Part shown: positions 19,998-28,500 of the stretch, piece after piece | Numbering within the stretch: position 1 is the first letter of the stretch | Layout: every line of letters begins with the position of its first letter | Virus record (IMG/VR): IMGVR_UViG_3300005526_000003 | Span: 1 to 50,056 of that record | From: a virus | Strand: one strand, 5' to 3' | DNA length: 50,056 nucleotides | Translations under genes and position numbers: made by a program | The notes under the pieces: generated by a model | Database searches by the model: none | Seen by the model: the letters and a program-made list of their open reading frames with translations, nothing else | Told to the model about the DNA's origin: nothing

Positions 19998-21227
19998 GTG
20001 ACAATCAATGGCAAACAACCCTCTCGAAACTTCCCAGATTGGCTCGCCGCTTACACTCAGTATGCAGGATTTTCTGAAGCTCCACGCCGAATGCATTACT
20101 GGTCTGGCATCGCGGCTGTGGCAGGTGCCCTGCGACGGCACGTCTGGATTGACATGGGATACTTCCGCTGGTTTCCCAATTTTTACATTATTCTGGTCGC
20201 ACCCCCCGGGGTTGTCTCCAAGTCGACCACAGCTAACATTGCTATGCAACTACTGCGCCGAGTACCTGGAATTAACTTCGGACCGGAAGCAGTAACCTGG
20301 CAGGCCCTAGTCGACTCCTTCGAGAACAGCACCGAGTCCTTCCAGATCGATACCACGCATTACATCCAATCTGCGATGACGATAGAGTCGGCGGAGTTCG
20401 GGAATCTAATAGATCCCTCTAACCGAGAGCAGATCGACTTCCTCGTCAGCTTGTGGGACTCGAAGATCGGCTCCTTCCAGAAAGTCACGAAAGGCTCGGG
20501 TACTAACAATGTCGAGAATCCTTTCATCAATCTTATCGCTTGTACTACTCCAGCTTGGATTGCTGGCAACTTTCCTGAATATGTTATCGGAGGTGGTTTT
20601 ACTTCCCGCTGTCTATTTGTTTACGCTGAGGAGAAGGAAAAGTACATTGCGTATCCAGCTCGACATATGCCTGCGGAGATGGCAGAAGTCCAACGCGCTC
20701 TTGTGGAGGATCTGGAGCGAATATCAACACAGATTATGGGACCCTACGGGATCGATAGGTCGGCGATAGAATGGGGGGAGGAGTGGTATGCGACGCATTG
20801 GCAGAACAAGCCAGACGAACTCGACGACGACCGCTTTTCAGGGTATCTCGCTCGAAAGCAGACCCATATTCACAAGACCGCCATGTGTGTGGCTGCTTCT
20901 CACGCCGACGAATTATTTATCACCAGGGCAGATCTTGAAACTGCTAACCAGGCAGTGTCCGACCTCGAGCGAGATATGGTGAAGGTGTTCGCCCGGATTG
21001 GACGGACGCAGACTTCCGTCCAAGCCGAGCGATTTATTAGATTTGTGCAGAAGAGGGGGCGGGTCTCATACGCCTCCGCCTACCAGTTCATCCATACCGC
21101 CTTCCCCTCAGCGAAGAACTTCGAGGATATAGTCGCCGGCGCCTGCAAGGCGGGGTACATACAGATTCAGGCGGCTAATGGGGGCGGGTATGAGCTGGTG
21201 ACGGTTACGCGCCCGAATAACACATGA
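19998..21227 (+). CDS. DUF3987-like P-loop protein, probable primase/helicase component
   Basis: 409 aa; GTG 19998 directly after the polymerase TAA. The N-terminus has the family's usual opening (FPDWLAAYTQYAGFSEAP, HYWSGIAAVAGALRRHVWI), then a Walker A-like loop APPGVVSKSTT that lacks the central GK-T spacing of the standard motif. A beta-strand core follows (AMTIESAEFGNLI, LIACTTPAWI). The C-terminal about 100 residues are winged-helix-like (RVSYASAYQFIHTAFPSAKNF). DUF3987-type proteins are often fused to or near phage primases and are thought to load or move the replisome. It is the last gene of the early arm. The degenerate P-loop leaves doubt about ATP hydrolysis. Confidence 0.65.
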   Translation: MTINGKQPSRNFPDWLAAYTQYAGFSEAPRRMHYWSGIAAVAGALRRHVWIDMGYFRWFPNFYIILVAPPGVVSKSTTANIAMQLLRRVPGINFGPEAVTWQALVDSFENSTESFQIDTTHYIQSAMTIESAEFGNLIDPSNREQIDFLVSLWDSKIGSFQKVTKGSGTNNVENPFINLIACTTPAWIAGNFPEYVIGGGFTSRCLFVYAEEKEKYIAYPARHMPAEMAEVQRALVEDLERISTQIMGPYGIDRSAIEWGEEWYATHWQNKPDELDDDRFSGYLARKQTHIHKTAMCVAASHADELFITRADLETANQAVSDLERDMVKVFARIGRTQTSVQAERFIRFVQKRGRVSYASAYQFIHTAFPSAKNFEDIVAGACKAGYIQIQAANGGGYELVTVTRPNNT

Positions 21228-21238
21228 TGTTATCCGGG
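21212..21238. promoter_or_regulatory. Hairpin/palindrome at the convergence of the two arms
   Basis: CCCGA-ATAACA-CATGA-TGTTAT-CCGGG forms a stem of 11 positions with a single A-C mismatch. The core TAACAC-ATG-ATGTTA is the shared palindrome with one mismatch. It overlaps the last codons of the 19998 gene and ends five bases before the stop of the convergent gene at 21243. As a folded RNA it could end transcripts from both sides; as DNA it could be a binding site. Confidence 0.55.
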
Positions 21239-21242
21239 TGTA

Positions 21243-21425
21243 TTATCTCAGCCCCGGCCCCGCCAGCGGATGCCCTAGCACCCAGTTGAGAATCCAGAGC
21301 AGGATAACAATGCTCACCACTACGTAAATCACTGTCTTAACGATAGGTGAGATGCCAGGAATCTGCCCCACCACCCACAGTAGCAGCCCAACGATCGCCA
21401 GCACTATCACAAATACAATCAGCAT
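21243..21425 (-). CDS. Small two-helix membrane protein (Thivi_2564-like), 60 aa
   Basis: ATG 21425. Two hydrophobic helices (IVFVIVLAIVGLLLWVVG and TVIYVVVSIVILLWILNWV) are separated by QIPGISPIVK. The arrangement and sequence style match the small phage/bacterial family named after Thivi_2564. It is the last gene of the late arm, next to the spanin pair, so it probably helps lysis or alters the membrane; a second holin or antiholin is an option. Confidence 0.7.
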   Translation of the reverse strand: MLIVFVIVLAIVGLLLWVVGQIPGISPIVKTVIYVVVSIVILLWILNWVLGHPLAGPGLR

Positions 21426-21437
21426 CGTAATCCTACA

Positions 21438-21887
21438 TCACCTCACACTGCATTGAGCTAGAAGAGATCGACAGGTAGCAAAGGCTCCCTCATATTTAAG
21501 CTCGAAGGCGGAGACGGCGGGGCGAAGATTTTCTCCAGATCCCGCGTCAGGTCGCCCGCCGCCGGTAGGACTACCTGGGGAGGAGGTGGGAGCGCCGGGC
21601 AGGGCGCCGGCACCACTCGAGTTGCACAGCCGAATAGGCTGCTGGTGCTGGCGAACAACGCCCATGATAGCAATCGAATCCGCTTCCCGCTGTGCGTCTG
21701 CATTTTTCCTCGCCTCCTCCCGCCTCGCCTCGATGGCCGCGTTGGCGGCCAGCTGCTTATTAACCGCCACCAAATCCTGGCTGGTGATGCGATCCTCCCC
21801 CTCTCTGTAGATGTGGAAGATCAGCCACCCCACACCGACCACGATCAGCGCCCGGTAGACCAGCTCAACTATTTGGCTTGGTGTCAC
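21438..21887 (-). CDS. Inner-membrane spanin (Rz-like)
   Basis: 149 aa; GTG 21887 with GGAGACGAAGA upstream, overlapping the holin end. An N-terminal anchor (LIVVGVGWLIFHIY) is followed by a coiled coil (LAANAAIEARREEARKNADAQREADS) and a Pro/Gly/Ser-rich C-terminal half. This is the usual shape of an i-spanin, which spans the periplasm and fuses inner and outer membranes with its lipoprotein partner at lysis. The partner gene is nested within it in another frame. The presence of the pair argues for a Gram-negative host. Confidence 0.8.
   Translation of the reverse strand: MTPSQIVELVYRALIVVGVGWLIFHIYREGEDRITSQDLVAVNKQLAANAAIEARREEARKNADAQREADSIAIMGVVRQHQQPIRLCNSSGAGALPGAPTSSPGSPTGGGRPDAGSGENLRPAVSAFELKYEGAFATCRSLLAQCSVR
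21458..21703 (-). CDS. Outer-membrane spanin lipoprotein (Rz1-like), nested in Rz
   Basis: 81 aa, wholly inside the Rz-like gene in a different frame; ATG 21703 with GAGG upstream. A basic N-terminus (QTHSGKRIRLL), a hydrophobic segment and a lipobox SLFGC (Cys about 26) mark a lipoprotein signal. The rest is Pro-rich (PAPCPALPPPPQVV), typical of Rz1. Fully nested Rz1 genes are known in several phages. It should be anchored in the outer membrane and bind the Rz C-terminus. Confidence 0.8.
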   Translation of the reverse strand: MQTHSGKRIRLLSWALFASTSSLFGCATRVVPAPCPALPPPPQVVLPAAGDLTRDLEKIFAPPSPPSSLNMREPLLPVDLF

Positions 21888-22128
21888 TCTTCGTCTCCGC
21901 GATAACCTTCGCCGCCTGGCTGTGCCGCATGTGCGAAGCGACGAAGAGGAAGAAGAGCATCAGCCCCGAGGCTATTTTCGCTCCCGTTATATTCACCACG
22001 TGTGGGAGCCAGACGTTGGCGCTATCCGGCAACGCTGCAATCCCGGTGCCGAGCGCGGTCAGAATGGCTCCCAACGTCGTCACGAATCGGCCCCAGCGAT
22101 TTCTAAACCACTCTTTAATCTTTTCCAC
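21865..22128 (-). CDS. Putative holin, 87 aa
   Basis: I chose GTG 22128 because AAGGA is nearby and the endolysin stop lies just before; the open frame upstream has no plausible protein. There are two transmembrane segments, residues about 15-33 (FVTTLGAILTALGTGIAALP) and 44-65 (ASGLMLFFLFVASHM), with basic N- and C-terminal ends. The size, two helices and place between endolysin and spanins fit a class II holin that opens the inner membrane. Confidence 0.75.
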   Translation of the reverse strand: MEKIKEWFRNRWGRFVTTLGAILTALGTGIAALPDSANVWLPHVVNITGAKIASGLMLFFLFVASHMRHSQAAKVIAETKSDTKPNS

Positions 22129-22130
22129 AA

Positions 22131-22535
22131 TTAAGTCCTTATGAGTGTAACAACCTGTTTCCAATGCGGCAGTTCGAAGTGGGGGTACTCCATAAACCCG
22201 GAGGTCGGGTTGCCGAGCCAGGTGAGCCCCGCCTGCTCTCCCATATCCCCTATCGTTATCCAGACCGGATCGAGCGTACTCCACTCCGGCTTCCCATTCA
22301 CGATCGGTACTACGTCGATCGCCATTCCATAGTTGTGGGCCGATTGCCCCGGCATGGCTCGGGTGACGATCTTCCCCGGCACACTCCGCCCCTGCGCATA
22401 AAGGGCCGCCTGGTCATCCAGCGACCGATACGTGCAGGTCACCAGCAGATCGATCCCTGCTGCCGCTACGGCATCCAGAAACTTATCCACCAGCGGCCTC
22501 ACCTCCGGTCTCAAATCATTCAGCGACCTACTCAT
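22131..22535 (-). CDS. Endolysin, M15 peptidase (L-alanyl-D-glutamate/VanY-like)
   Basis: 134 aa; ATG 22535 overlaps the previous stop (TGATG) and is preceded by GGAGG. The zinc-site motif S-x-H-x(6)-D is present as SAHNYGMAID (His about 85, Asp about 92), and a third ligand lies in PHFEL near the C-terminus. This is the M15 family, which cuts peptide cross-bridges in peptidoglycan. There is no signal peptide, so it relies on the holin. It lies between the Acb2-like gene and the holin gene. Confidence 0.92.
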   Translation of the reverse strand: MSRSLNDLRPEVRPLVDKFLDAVAAAGIDLLVTCTYRSLDDQAALYAQGRSVPGKIVTRAMPGQSAHNYGMAIDVVPIVNGKPEWSTLDPVWITIGDMGEQAGLTWLGNPTSGFMEYPHFELPHWKQVVTLIRT

Positions 22536-22762
22536 CAAATCCTCCCCGTCTTATGCGCGGACCTCAGCCCTACCCCGAACCAGTACCTCGCCTCTTCGAG
22601 TCTCGTCGAAGCCACCGCCAAAGCCCGCCGCGCTTCAACTCCATCGATACCTCTCGCTGTCTCAACCGCTCTCTGCGCTTCGTCCATGACCAGGGAGAAT
22701 TTCCTAAGTTCCTCCACCACTCTCTCAAACTGTTTACCAGGCTGGTGGTCATCTGGATTCAC
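22535..22762 (-). CDS. Acb2-like small helical protein, 75 aa (possible cyclic-nucleotide sponge)
   Basis: GTG 22762 is coupled by GTGA to the gene before and its stop overlaps the endolysin start. The C-terminal half (VEARRALAVASTRLEEARYWF, then GVGLRS) follows the R-x-x-A-x-A-x-T-x-L-E-E-A-x-x-W pattern of the Acb2/Tad1 hairpin family. Acb2 proteins bind cyclic di- and trinucleotides and block CBASS (and some Thoeris) immune signalling. The N-terminal helix (ERVVEELRKFSLVMDEAQRAVE) would complete a helical bundle. The match is from memory of the family pattern, so the function is inference. The alternative is an unrelated coiled-coil protein of the lysis cassette. Confidence 0.5.
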   Translation of the reverse strand: MNPDDHQPGKQFERVVEELRKFSLVMDEAQRAVETARGIDGVEARRALAVASTRLEEARYWFGVGLRSAHKTGRI

Positions 22763-23082
22763 CTTGTCCTCCTAGGCGCGCTGTCAGATTCGCGCTTAGC
22801 GTTGTCCCAGTTAGCCTCAAGACGTATCATCCTCGTCTCGAGGTCCGTGATTCGAATCTGATTCGCTGTTTCTTCCTTCCTTGCTTCCAGGACCGGCACA
22901 ACTCTGGTCTCCAATACTACCACCCTCGTTCCCAGATGGATAATATAACCACCACCTACAGCGAGTATGCCCCCTATCGTTCCAAGGGATAATACAGAGA
23001 ACTGTCTTGCTATCCATCGCCACCATCTCCAATATGGCCCGAACTCCTTCTTAAAGACCCCCGATGCAGTCGGATCAGTCAC
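22759..23082 (-). CDS. Single-pass membrane protein with coiled coil, 107 aa
   Basis: GTG 23082 overlaps the TAG of the preceding gene by one base and is the likely start; upstream sequence in frame is a shadow. A Trp-rich region (YWRWWRWIARQ) precedes a transmembrane helix (VLSLGTIGGILAVGGGYIIHL), then a charged helix (RVVPVLEARKEETANQIRITDLETRMIRLEANW). This shape is seen in small phage lysis or virion-associated membrane proteins. A role as a second holin or lysis regulator is plausible. Confidence 0.6.
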   Translation of the reverse strand: MTDPTASGVFKKEFGPYWRWWRWIARQFSVLSLGTIGGILAVGGGYIIHLGTRVVVLETRVVPVLEARKEETANQIRITDLETRMIRLEANWDNAKRESDSAPRRTR

Positions 23083-23762
23083 TAGGCGATCCGCGTTACC
23101 AGCAGGGCGCTGGCGCTCCCCACTGTAGTACCGTTGGCGGAGGAGGTATTCTGCGCCCACGCGAAGCCAAGGGTTCCGCTGGTCGTACAGATGACATAGC
23201 CATTTGCAGTAAGAACGGAGGTGAATCCGTTTGGTAGTACAGTAAGGGAGAACTGTACTGCACTCTGACTCGTCCCCAGCGAGGAGACAAATGCATTGTA
23301 TGCAGTTGGCGGACCACCTGTATTCGACTGGCCCGCCATAGTGTACACAGGAGTGGAGGTGTCAATCGTACCACTGAAATTCACATTCGCGTTTATTCCG
23401 ATGTTGCCGGTAGTCGCTTGCAACACGTCACATATCAGCGAGAATGTATAGGTCCCTGCGCCGGAGATGGCGAAGACCAGATCAGGATCGTTCGCCGGTG
23501 TGACGGTGGAAGTTCGGACAGTGGTCGTCGGCTTCTTCACCAGCGTTGGGATATAGAGGCCGAGTTGTGCGGCGGTTATCGCCGTCCTCTGTCCCGTCCC
23601 TCCATTCGCCACCTCCAGCGGCGCATCCGTGAAGAGTGCTGTCCTCGCCGACGCTCCATTATTGGCGTTCTGGAAGACCGTAGTGGCGAGGATATCCACC
23701 ATATTCAGCCAGGCCGCGCTCACCACCGGCCCCACTTTATCGACGAAATTCTGAAGTGCCAT
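23082..23762 (-). CDS. Putative virion/tail-associated protein, 226 aa
   Basis: ATG 23762. The opening (LQNFVDKVGPVVSAAWLNMVDIL) and the segment VANGGTGQRTA are typical of phage tail-fibre-like proteins; the rest is Thr/Ser/Gly-rich beta (YTFSLICDVLQATTGN, VYTMAGQSNTGGPPTAYNAF). The VANGGTG motif is common at fibre domain junctions. It probably belongs to the tail or neck and could be a short fibre or cap. No enzyme motif. Confidence 0.65.
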   Translation of the reverse strand: MALQNFVDKVGPVVSAAWLNMVDILATTVFQNANNGASARTALFTDAPLEVANGGTGQRTAITAAQLGLYIPTLVKKPTTTVRTSTVTPANDPDLVFAISGAGTYTFSLICDVLQATTGNIGINANVNFSGTIDTSTPVYTMAGQSNTGGPPTAYNAFVSSLGTSQSAVQFSLTVLPNGFTSVLTANGYVICTTSGTLGFAWAQNTSSANGTTVGSASALLVTRIA

Positions 23763-23783
23763 TTATCATACTCCGCTTCTGAG

Positions 23784-24182
23784 TTAAGGAGGTGGACCGC
23801 CAGGGAGAAAGCAACCCCCGACGGAGTCGCCGGGGAGGCCATCCATGCTGAGGGTGGTGCAGGGGAATCCTGTGCTCACCCCCGGCAGCATGCACCCTCC
23901 CACCGCCACGCCGGGGAGGGAGCCACTCGTCTCGAGGGTGCAAATCTGAATATCTACCTCCCCCATCGTCTGTGGATAAGGGATCGCCATCTCCTGGCTG
24001 TTGATTGCGTGGACGAAATCTTGCGCCGGGCGAGGCTCGTTGCAGCGAACGTGCCTCCACATCCCCTGCCAGTTCCGCACCGCATCCCCGAACTTGAGCT
24101 TCGTCCCACATATGCTGCAGATTATGTTCCAATCCCCAGGCTTCCAGTAATCCTCTGGCCCGGGTGCGGGAGGGCTACCCAT
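23784..24182 (-). CDS. Phage Zn-ribbon protein, 132 aa
   Basis: ATG 24182 overlaps the PurD-like gene by eight bases. The N-terminal part is a family widely found in tailed phages: YWKPGDWNIICSICGTKLKF, then MWRHVRCNEPRPAQDFV, with CxxC plus a later C for metal binding. The C-terminal half is Gly/Pro/Cys-rich with repeated LPG-G motifs (SLPGVAVGGCMLPGV, GLPGDSVGGCFLPGG). The family is common near tail genes but has no agreed function. An overlapping frame at 23737-24132 is a shadow. Confidence 0.75.
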   Translation of the reverse strand: MGSPPAPGPEDYWKPGDWNIICSICGTKLKFGDAVRNWQGMWRHVRCNEPRPAQDFVHAINSQEMAIPYPQTMGEVDIQICTLETSGSLPGVAVGGCMLPGVSTGFPCTTLSMDGLPGDSVGGCFLPGGPPP

Positions 24183-25518
24183 ATCGCATCCCTATGCAGT
24201 AGCCGTGCTTCTGCAGCCGCTTCAGGTTAACCTCGAGGCTCGCTCCGATATCGGTGCGGAACATCAGGTTGGAGGGGATGCTCAGGCCCCAGGCCACTTC
24301 GTAGGCGGCGTTGGCCGCCTCCCGTACCGTCTCGCCGGTGCCTGTCACTACGCAGGGGAAGTTACCCGCCGTGCAAATCTCCGAAACATTCTCCACTTTA
24401 TCCCCCACCAGCATCGGCATCTTCCCCATCATCGCCTCCTGCCAGTGGATATTCTTCTCCACCCTCTCGCTCACTCCGTAGATCGGATACCCTTCCCAAG
24501 TCCCAAGAGGATCCTTCGGACGCGAATCTCCCCCGCGTGGGAAATCTCCATGCACCAGGCACACGCCCACGGCTATATCGGAGGAGGGGCGGAAGGTGTC
24601 CTTCCCTTCCAGCAGGTCCTTCATCCACTCCACCGGGTCTCCCCGAAGCAGGGCCTGACGAATACAGAAGTCGGGCCATCCGAGTCTCATTGTGAATTCC
24701 AGCGGCCATGCGTTCCCCTTCTTATCCACGATGCAATTGACATTACAGTCGCCCACGTAATTGATCTGATGGAGGTAATCGGAGATGGGGTCGAGGATAT
24801 CGTCGAACAGTTTGCTGCGGGGGACGTGTCGGATAACTGTGCCCATCTCCCCAGTGTTCTCCCCGAGGTTGTCGTTGAGGAATTTCTTGTGCTCAAAGCT
24901 CTCCTCCAACATCCGACACCAGCCGGCGGGGCCGAACATCCCCGAGATCCCAACCTCCACCCCTTCGGTCTTCTCCTGCATCATCAGCTGTCCTTTGAAC
25001 TTCCCCTCCTTCTTCCACCGCAGCACGGTAAAGATCGCATCGTCCACGGTGCTGGAGACGTAGGTCATCGCCTTGTCGGCCTCCCCTCCCCAGGGCTTCA
25101 TCGCGTAGGGCTGGCGGGTCTTGATGATTAGCTCAATAGCCTCCTCTGGACTGGAGACCACCTTGTAGGGGATTGTCTCCACGCCAGAGTCCTGGAGGAC
25201 CTGCTGGCCCAGCTCGCGATTGCACTCCAACTCCGCCGCTTTCAAATTGCAGCCGAAGATCGGATAGCCCTTTCCGAAGTAGGGCACTAGGTCCGGCATG
25301 AAGTTCGCATTGCCCGTCAGGATCACCAGGTCCGCCCACTCCATACTGGGCTGCCACTCTTTTACTTTACCTATCATCCCATCCCCATAGGGGCGAGAAT
25401 CGCCCGTGCCGGCGAAGGGGGGAAGCCAGTACCTCACATCGTGGTCAGCGTTAAACGCGCGCACCGCCAAGTCGAGGCCGCTGGCCTCCCCTGCGTTGTC
25501 CATCAAGAAGACCTTCAT
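24175..25518 (-). CDS. PurD-like ATP-grasp enzyme in the virion operon
   Basis: 447 aa; ATG 25518 (GGAGGAGCA upstream) overlaps the ejection-protein stop (ATGA); a longer frame starts at 25539. It resembles phosphoribosylamine-glycine ligase (PurD): GYPIFGCNLKAAELECNREL (ATP-grasp lead-in), YAMKPWGGEADKAM, EKTEGVEVGISGMF, HKKFLNDNLGENTGEMG (the D/EHKR...NTGGMG block), PLEFTMRLGWP (the EfNvRfGDP metal site), and TGTGETVREAANAAYEVAW. PurD joins phosphoribosylamine and glycine in purine synthesis. In this phage the Glu-rich metal site reads EFTMRLGWP, so the substrate may differ. Possible roles: purine supply, synthesis of a modified nucleotide or small molecule, or ligation onto a virion protein. 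Confidence 0.8.
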   Translation of the reverse strand: MKVFLMDNAGEASGLDLAVRAFNADHDVRYWLPPFAGTGDSRPYGDGMIGKVKEWQPSMEWADLVILTGNANFMPDLVPYFGKGYPIFGCNLKAAELECNRELGQQVLQDSGVETIPYKVVSSPEEAIELIIKTRQPYAMKPWGGEADKAMTYVSSTVDDAIFTVLRWKKEGKFKGQLMMQEKTEGVEVGISGMFGPAGWCRMLEESFEHKKFLNDNLGENTGEMGTVIRHVPRSKLFDDILDPISDYLHQINYVGDCNVNCIVDKKGNAWPLEFTMRLGWPDFCIRQALLRGDPVEWMKDLLEGKDTFRPSSDIAVGVCLVHGDFPRGGDSRPKDPLGTWEGYPIYGVSERVEKNIHWQEAMMGKMPMLVGDKVENVSEICTAGNFPCVVTGTGETVREAANAAYEVAWGLSIPSNLMFRTDIGASLEVNLKRLQKHGYCIGMRYG

Positions 25519-28500
25519 TGCTCCTCCGGAGGCGTCCACGTATTCCGTACGTGCTTCTTATTCGAGTGGGGGAGGAGCAAATCCACTTCCTCCGGGCTGG
25601 CCTTGTTGAGGATCTTAATCTGTTCCTCCCAGGGCAGCCGGCTGAACATCCTCACCTCCGAAGGCAGGGTTGAGTTGAGGGAGCGAATCAGCCGGCGCTG
25701 GTCGTCGCCCGAGAGTTGGAACTTCTCCACCATCCCATCCAGCTTCTCTCCATAGCTATCCGCCCCCGACTGATAGGCCTGCCGCAGTTGTGTATACTCT
25801 TTGGAGTACTCGGCTCGTTCGAAGGGTGTCTCCCGTGGAGCAACGTAACTGCGGAAGGCCTGTTTAATATGAGCAGTGGTGACGGACTCGGTGAGGTACT
25901 TGGGCGCTGGCGTGAAGCCCATCGCGGACAACACCCCCATCTTCTCCGGTCGATCGGTGATCTGCTCCTGCATGCTACGCATGGAGATTGGTTCGATATC
26001 CGCCATCGTGTAGGCGAGAGTTTGCTCGAGCTTTGTAAAGGCGTCCGATTCTGGATCTCGAATCTTCTGCCCGAACCCATTCACGCCAGTCGCCCATTCG
26101 TGCATCAGCCCGAACAGGCCCGATCCCTTATTGAGAGCCAACTCCGAGACGCCCGACACCATGCCTTCATTCTGGATATGCTTGTACAGAGAGGCGAATT
26201 CTCGAGAGTAGAACATTGTCGTAACGCGCTGATCACTGCCATCCGGATTCTTCTCACCCGTTCTGGGAGAGATATAGTCGAGGCCCGTCGGCTGCTCCCC
26301 CGTCATCGCCCAGGTCATCAGCCCCGCCACGCCAGCGCCCAGCGCCGTGTAGGCCGAGACAAACAGGACCTTATCCATCTCCCCCTTCCTAATCCTCCCA
26401 ATCTTATCCGAGCCTTTTGCCCACTGCCCCAGGTCCAGCATCCCTCCCCCATACTCTCGGATGAAGCCGAGCTGCCAGCCGAGGCTCAGTGTATCGAGCA
26501 CAGCGATATCCTTCATCCACCGCTTCCAGAACAGCTTGTTGTAAGCCATTTCTCCGTATCTATTATCTACCGACTTCCCAATCCTCCTCATCGCCAGGAG
26601 GCGGGCGGCATCATTCTCCAGCAGTTCGGGATTACGCGCCAGCAGGCTCTTCGCATCCTTAATGGCAGATGCGGCCTTGAGGGAGGGAATCCACGCTTCG
26701 AAGACTGGCGCGCCCATCGCACTCAGCACTGCCCAGGGCGCATGCCAGGTAGCCTTCACTACATCGCCCGCAGCATGCAAGGGCCGTATCTGTCGCATCT
26801 CTGCCATCGCATCCCGCAGCGCATTCGCAAAGTTCTGCCTAGCGTTGGTCCGATACTGAACAGACATCTCCGGCGCTACACCCGTCTCGATCAGGATCTT
26901 AAGCGCCTGCGCATCCGCAGTGGTGAGCTTGCTAGTGGGAATCTGCCCCTTCCAAGCCTTCATTACCCTCCACCCCGCCTTCGGGTTCTCGAAGACTGGC
27001 CCGAAGCTCGCCCTCAGCATCTTCCCGAATCCGTGGATCGGGTTGATCTGACCGGATAGCATCTCCGCCATCGCCCTCGTATATCCTGCTGCCATGTCGA
27101 TGCCAGCGACGTGCAGCGGGTGGAATAGGCTGAGCGCCAGCCGAATCGGCACCACCGCATTCTTCAAACTCATCATCCCTCTAAACCCAATCCCCGCTAT
27201 CCCTTTATCTCCCCAGAGACTGAACGATTTAAAGGCGTTCTGCATCACCGCATCTGCATGCTGGTCGATCCAGTACACCTCTCCATTCGGCGCTCGCCAG
27301 CGGACGCTCCCCTCCGGCTGCTTCGTCCCCTCCGTCTTCTCCACTCGAAAGCTCACCTTCCCCTCCGGGTCGATATCCCTTACAATCCTTTCTCCTCCAA
27401 CCACTTTTCGAGTTGCCAAGCCAAATCGCTCAAAGTCCTGGAGAATGTTCGTATGCATCTCTGCCAGATCGCTGGCGTGCTGGCGTGCGAGCATAATATC
27501 TTCTGGGTTGGAGAATCGGGGTCGGAAGCCGGCGGCAATTGCCTCCTTATAAAGATCAAAGGATCTGTCCTTGATGAATCCTGGGTCGCCCCACTTGCTC
27601 CCATACTTCCGGGTGAAATACTCTGCGACGCCCGATGAATCCTCGAAGACGTGATAGAGATAATTTTCCCGCGGTTCATAGCTCAGCCCCGTCTTAGCAT
27701 CCTGATCCGCAATCCTCTTCCCCCAGGCGCGATAGTGGTTGGCGATCCGCTGGAGGATAGAATCGGAGAACCCTTGGCCCTTCTCGAATCGCTCGATGAA
27801 CTCGGCGGTCATATCAGGCCGAGCACGCCAGAAGTTGGCCCTCGTCTTGGAGCCGGCGTGCCACGCCGAGGTCCGCTGCTCCAGCTCAGTAATCCTACTG
27901 GCGATCGTCGCTGCGGCCAGCTTCGCATTCCGACCTAGCGACTCGGGGGAGACGGCTCGGATGATTTGCTCAACGGAGATGGCGAGAGAGGATTTCGCCT
28001 TACGGACGGCAGCATTATCAACCGGCTTCCCGATCACCGGCGTGGCTCGCTCTATGTCGCCCCTCGTAATTACTGCATCTCCCTCCCTCGCTACGATCTG
28101 GGAGATGCTGTGGTGAGGCGGCTTATGCTCGGCCTGCAGCTTGATGAGCTGCGTCCCCACCTTCATCGACTGATTCAGCAGCTGCAGCTCATGCGGTCCC
28201 TTCAGCCCGAGGTGCCGACCGATCAGCATTCCCAGCTGATTCAGCATGTTCTTCCATTTGTAGCCAATTGAAGCATACTTCTCAGAATTAGCCAGGAATT
28301 CTTGAAACTCACTATTACTAAACAGCTCAGCCACAAACTCATGCCGGGGGCTCATCCGGTTGAAGGCCATCGCAGTTCGTGCCCCATAGAAGTCCTGCCT
28401 TACGCTCGCCCCCCTCAGCCCGTAGAAGTCCCTCCCTGCCCTCTTCGCCCTGAGCCTCGCCTCTGCAATGATCTGATCCAGTTCCTTCATTATAGGTGCG

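Noticed and set aside
23737-24132. Overlapping minus-strand frame on the Zn-ribbon gene
   Set aside because: The overlapping frame 23784-24182 has a recognisable phage family pattern (YWKPGDWN...CSICG), whereas this one is Arg/Gly-rich shadow sequence.
24175-25518. Evidence for a 2-aminoadenine (Z) genome
   Set aside because: A purine-type enzyme and a PolA occur, but no PurZ, DatZ-type phosphohydrolase or MazZ-like gene was seen, and PurD is not part of the known Z pathway.
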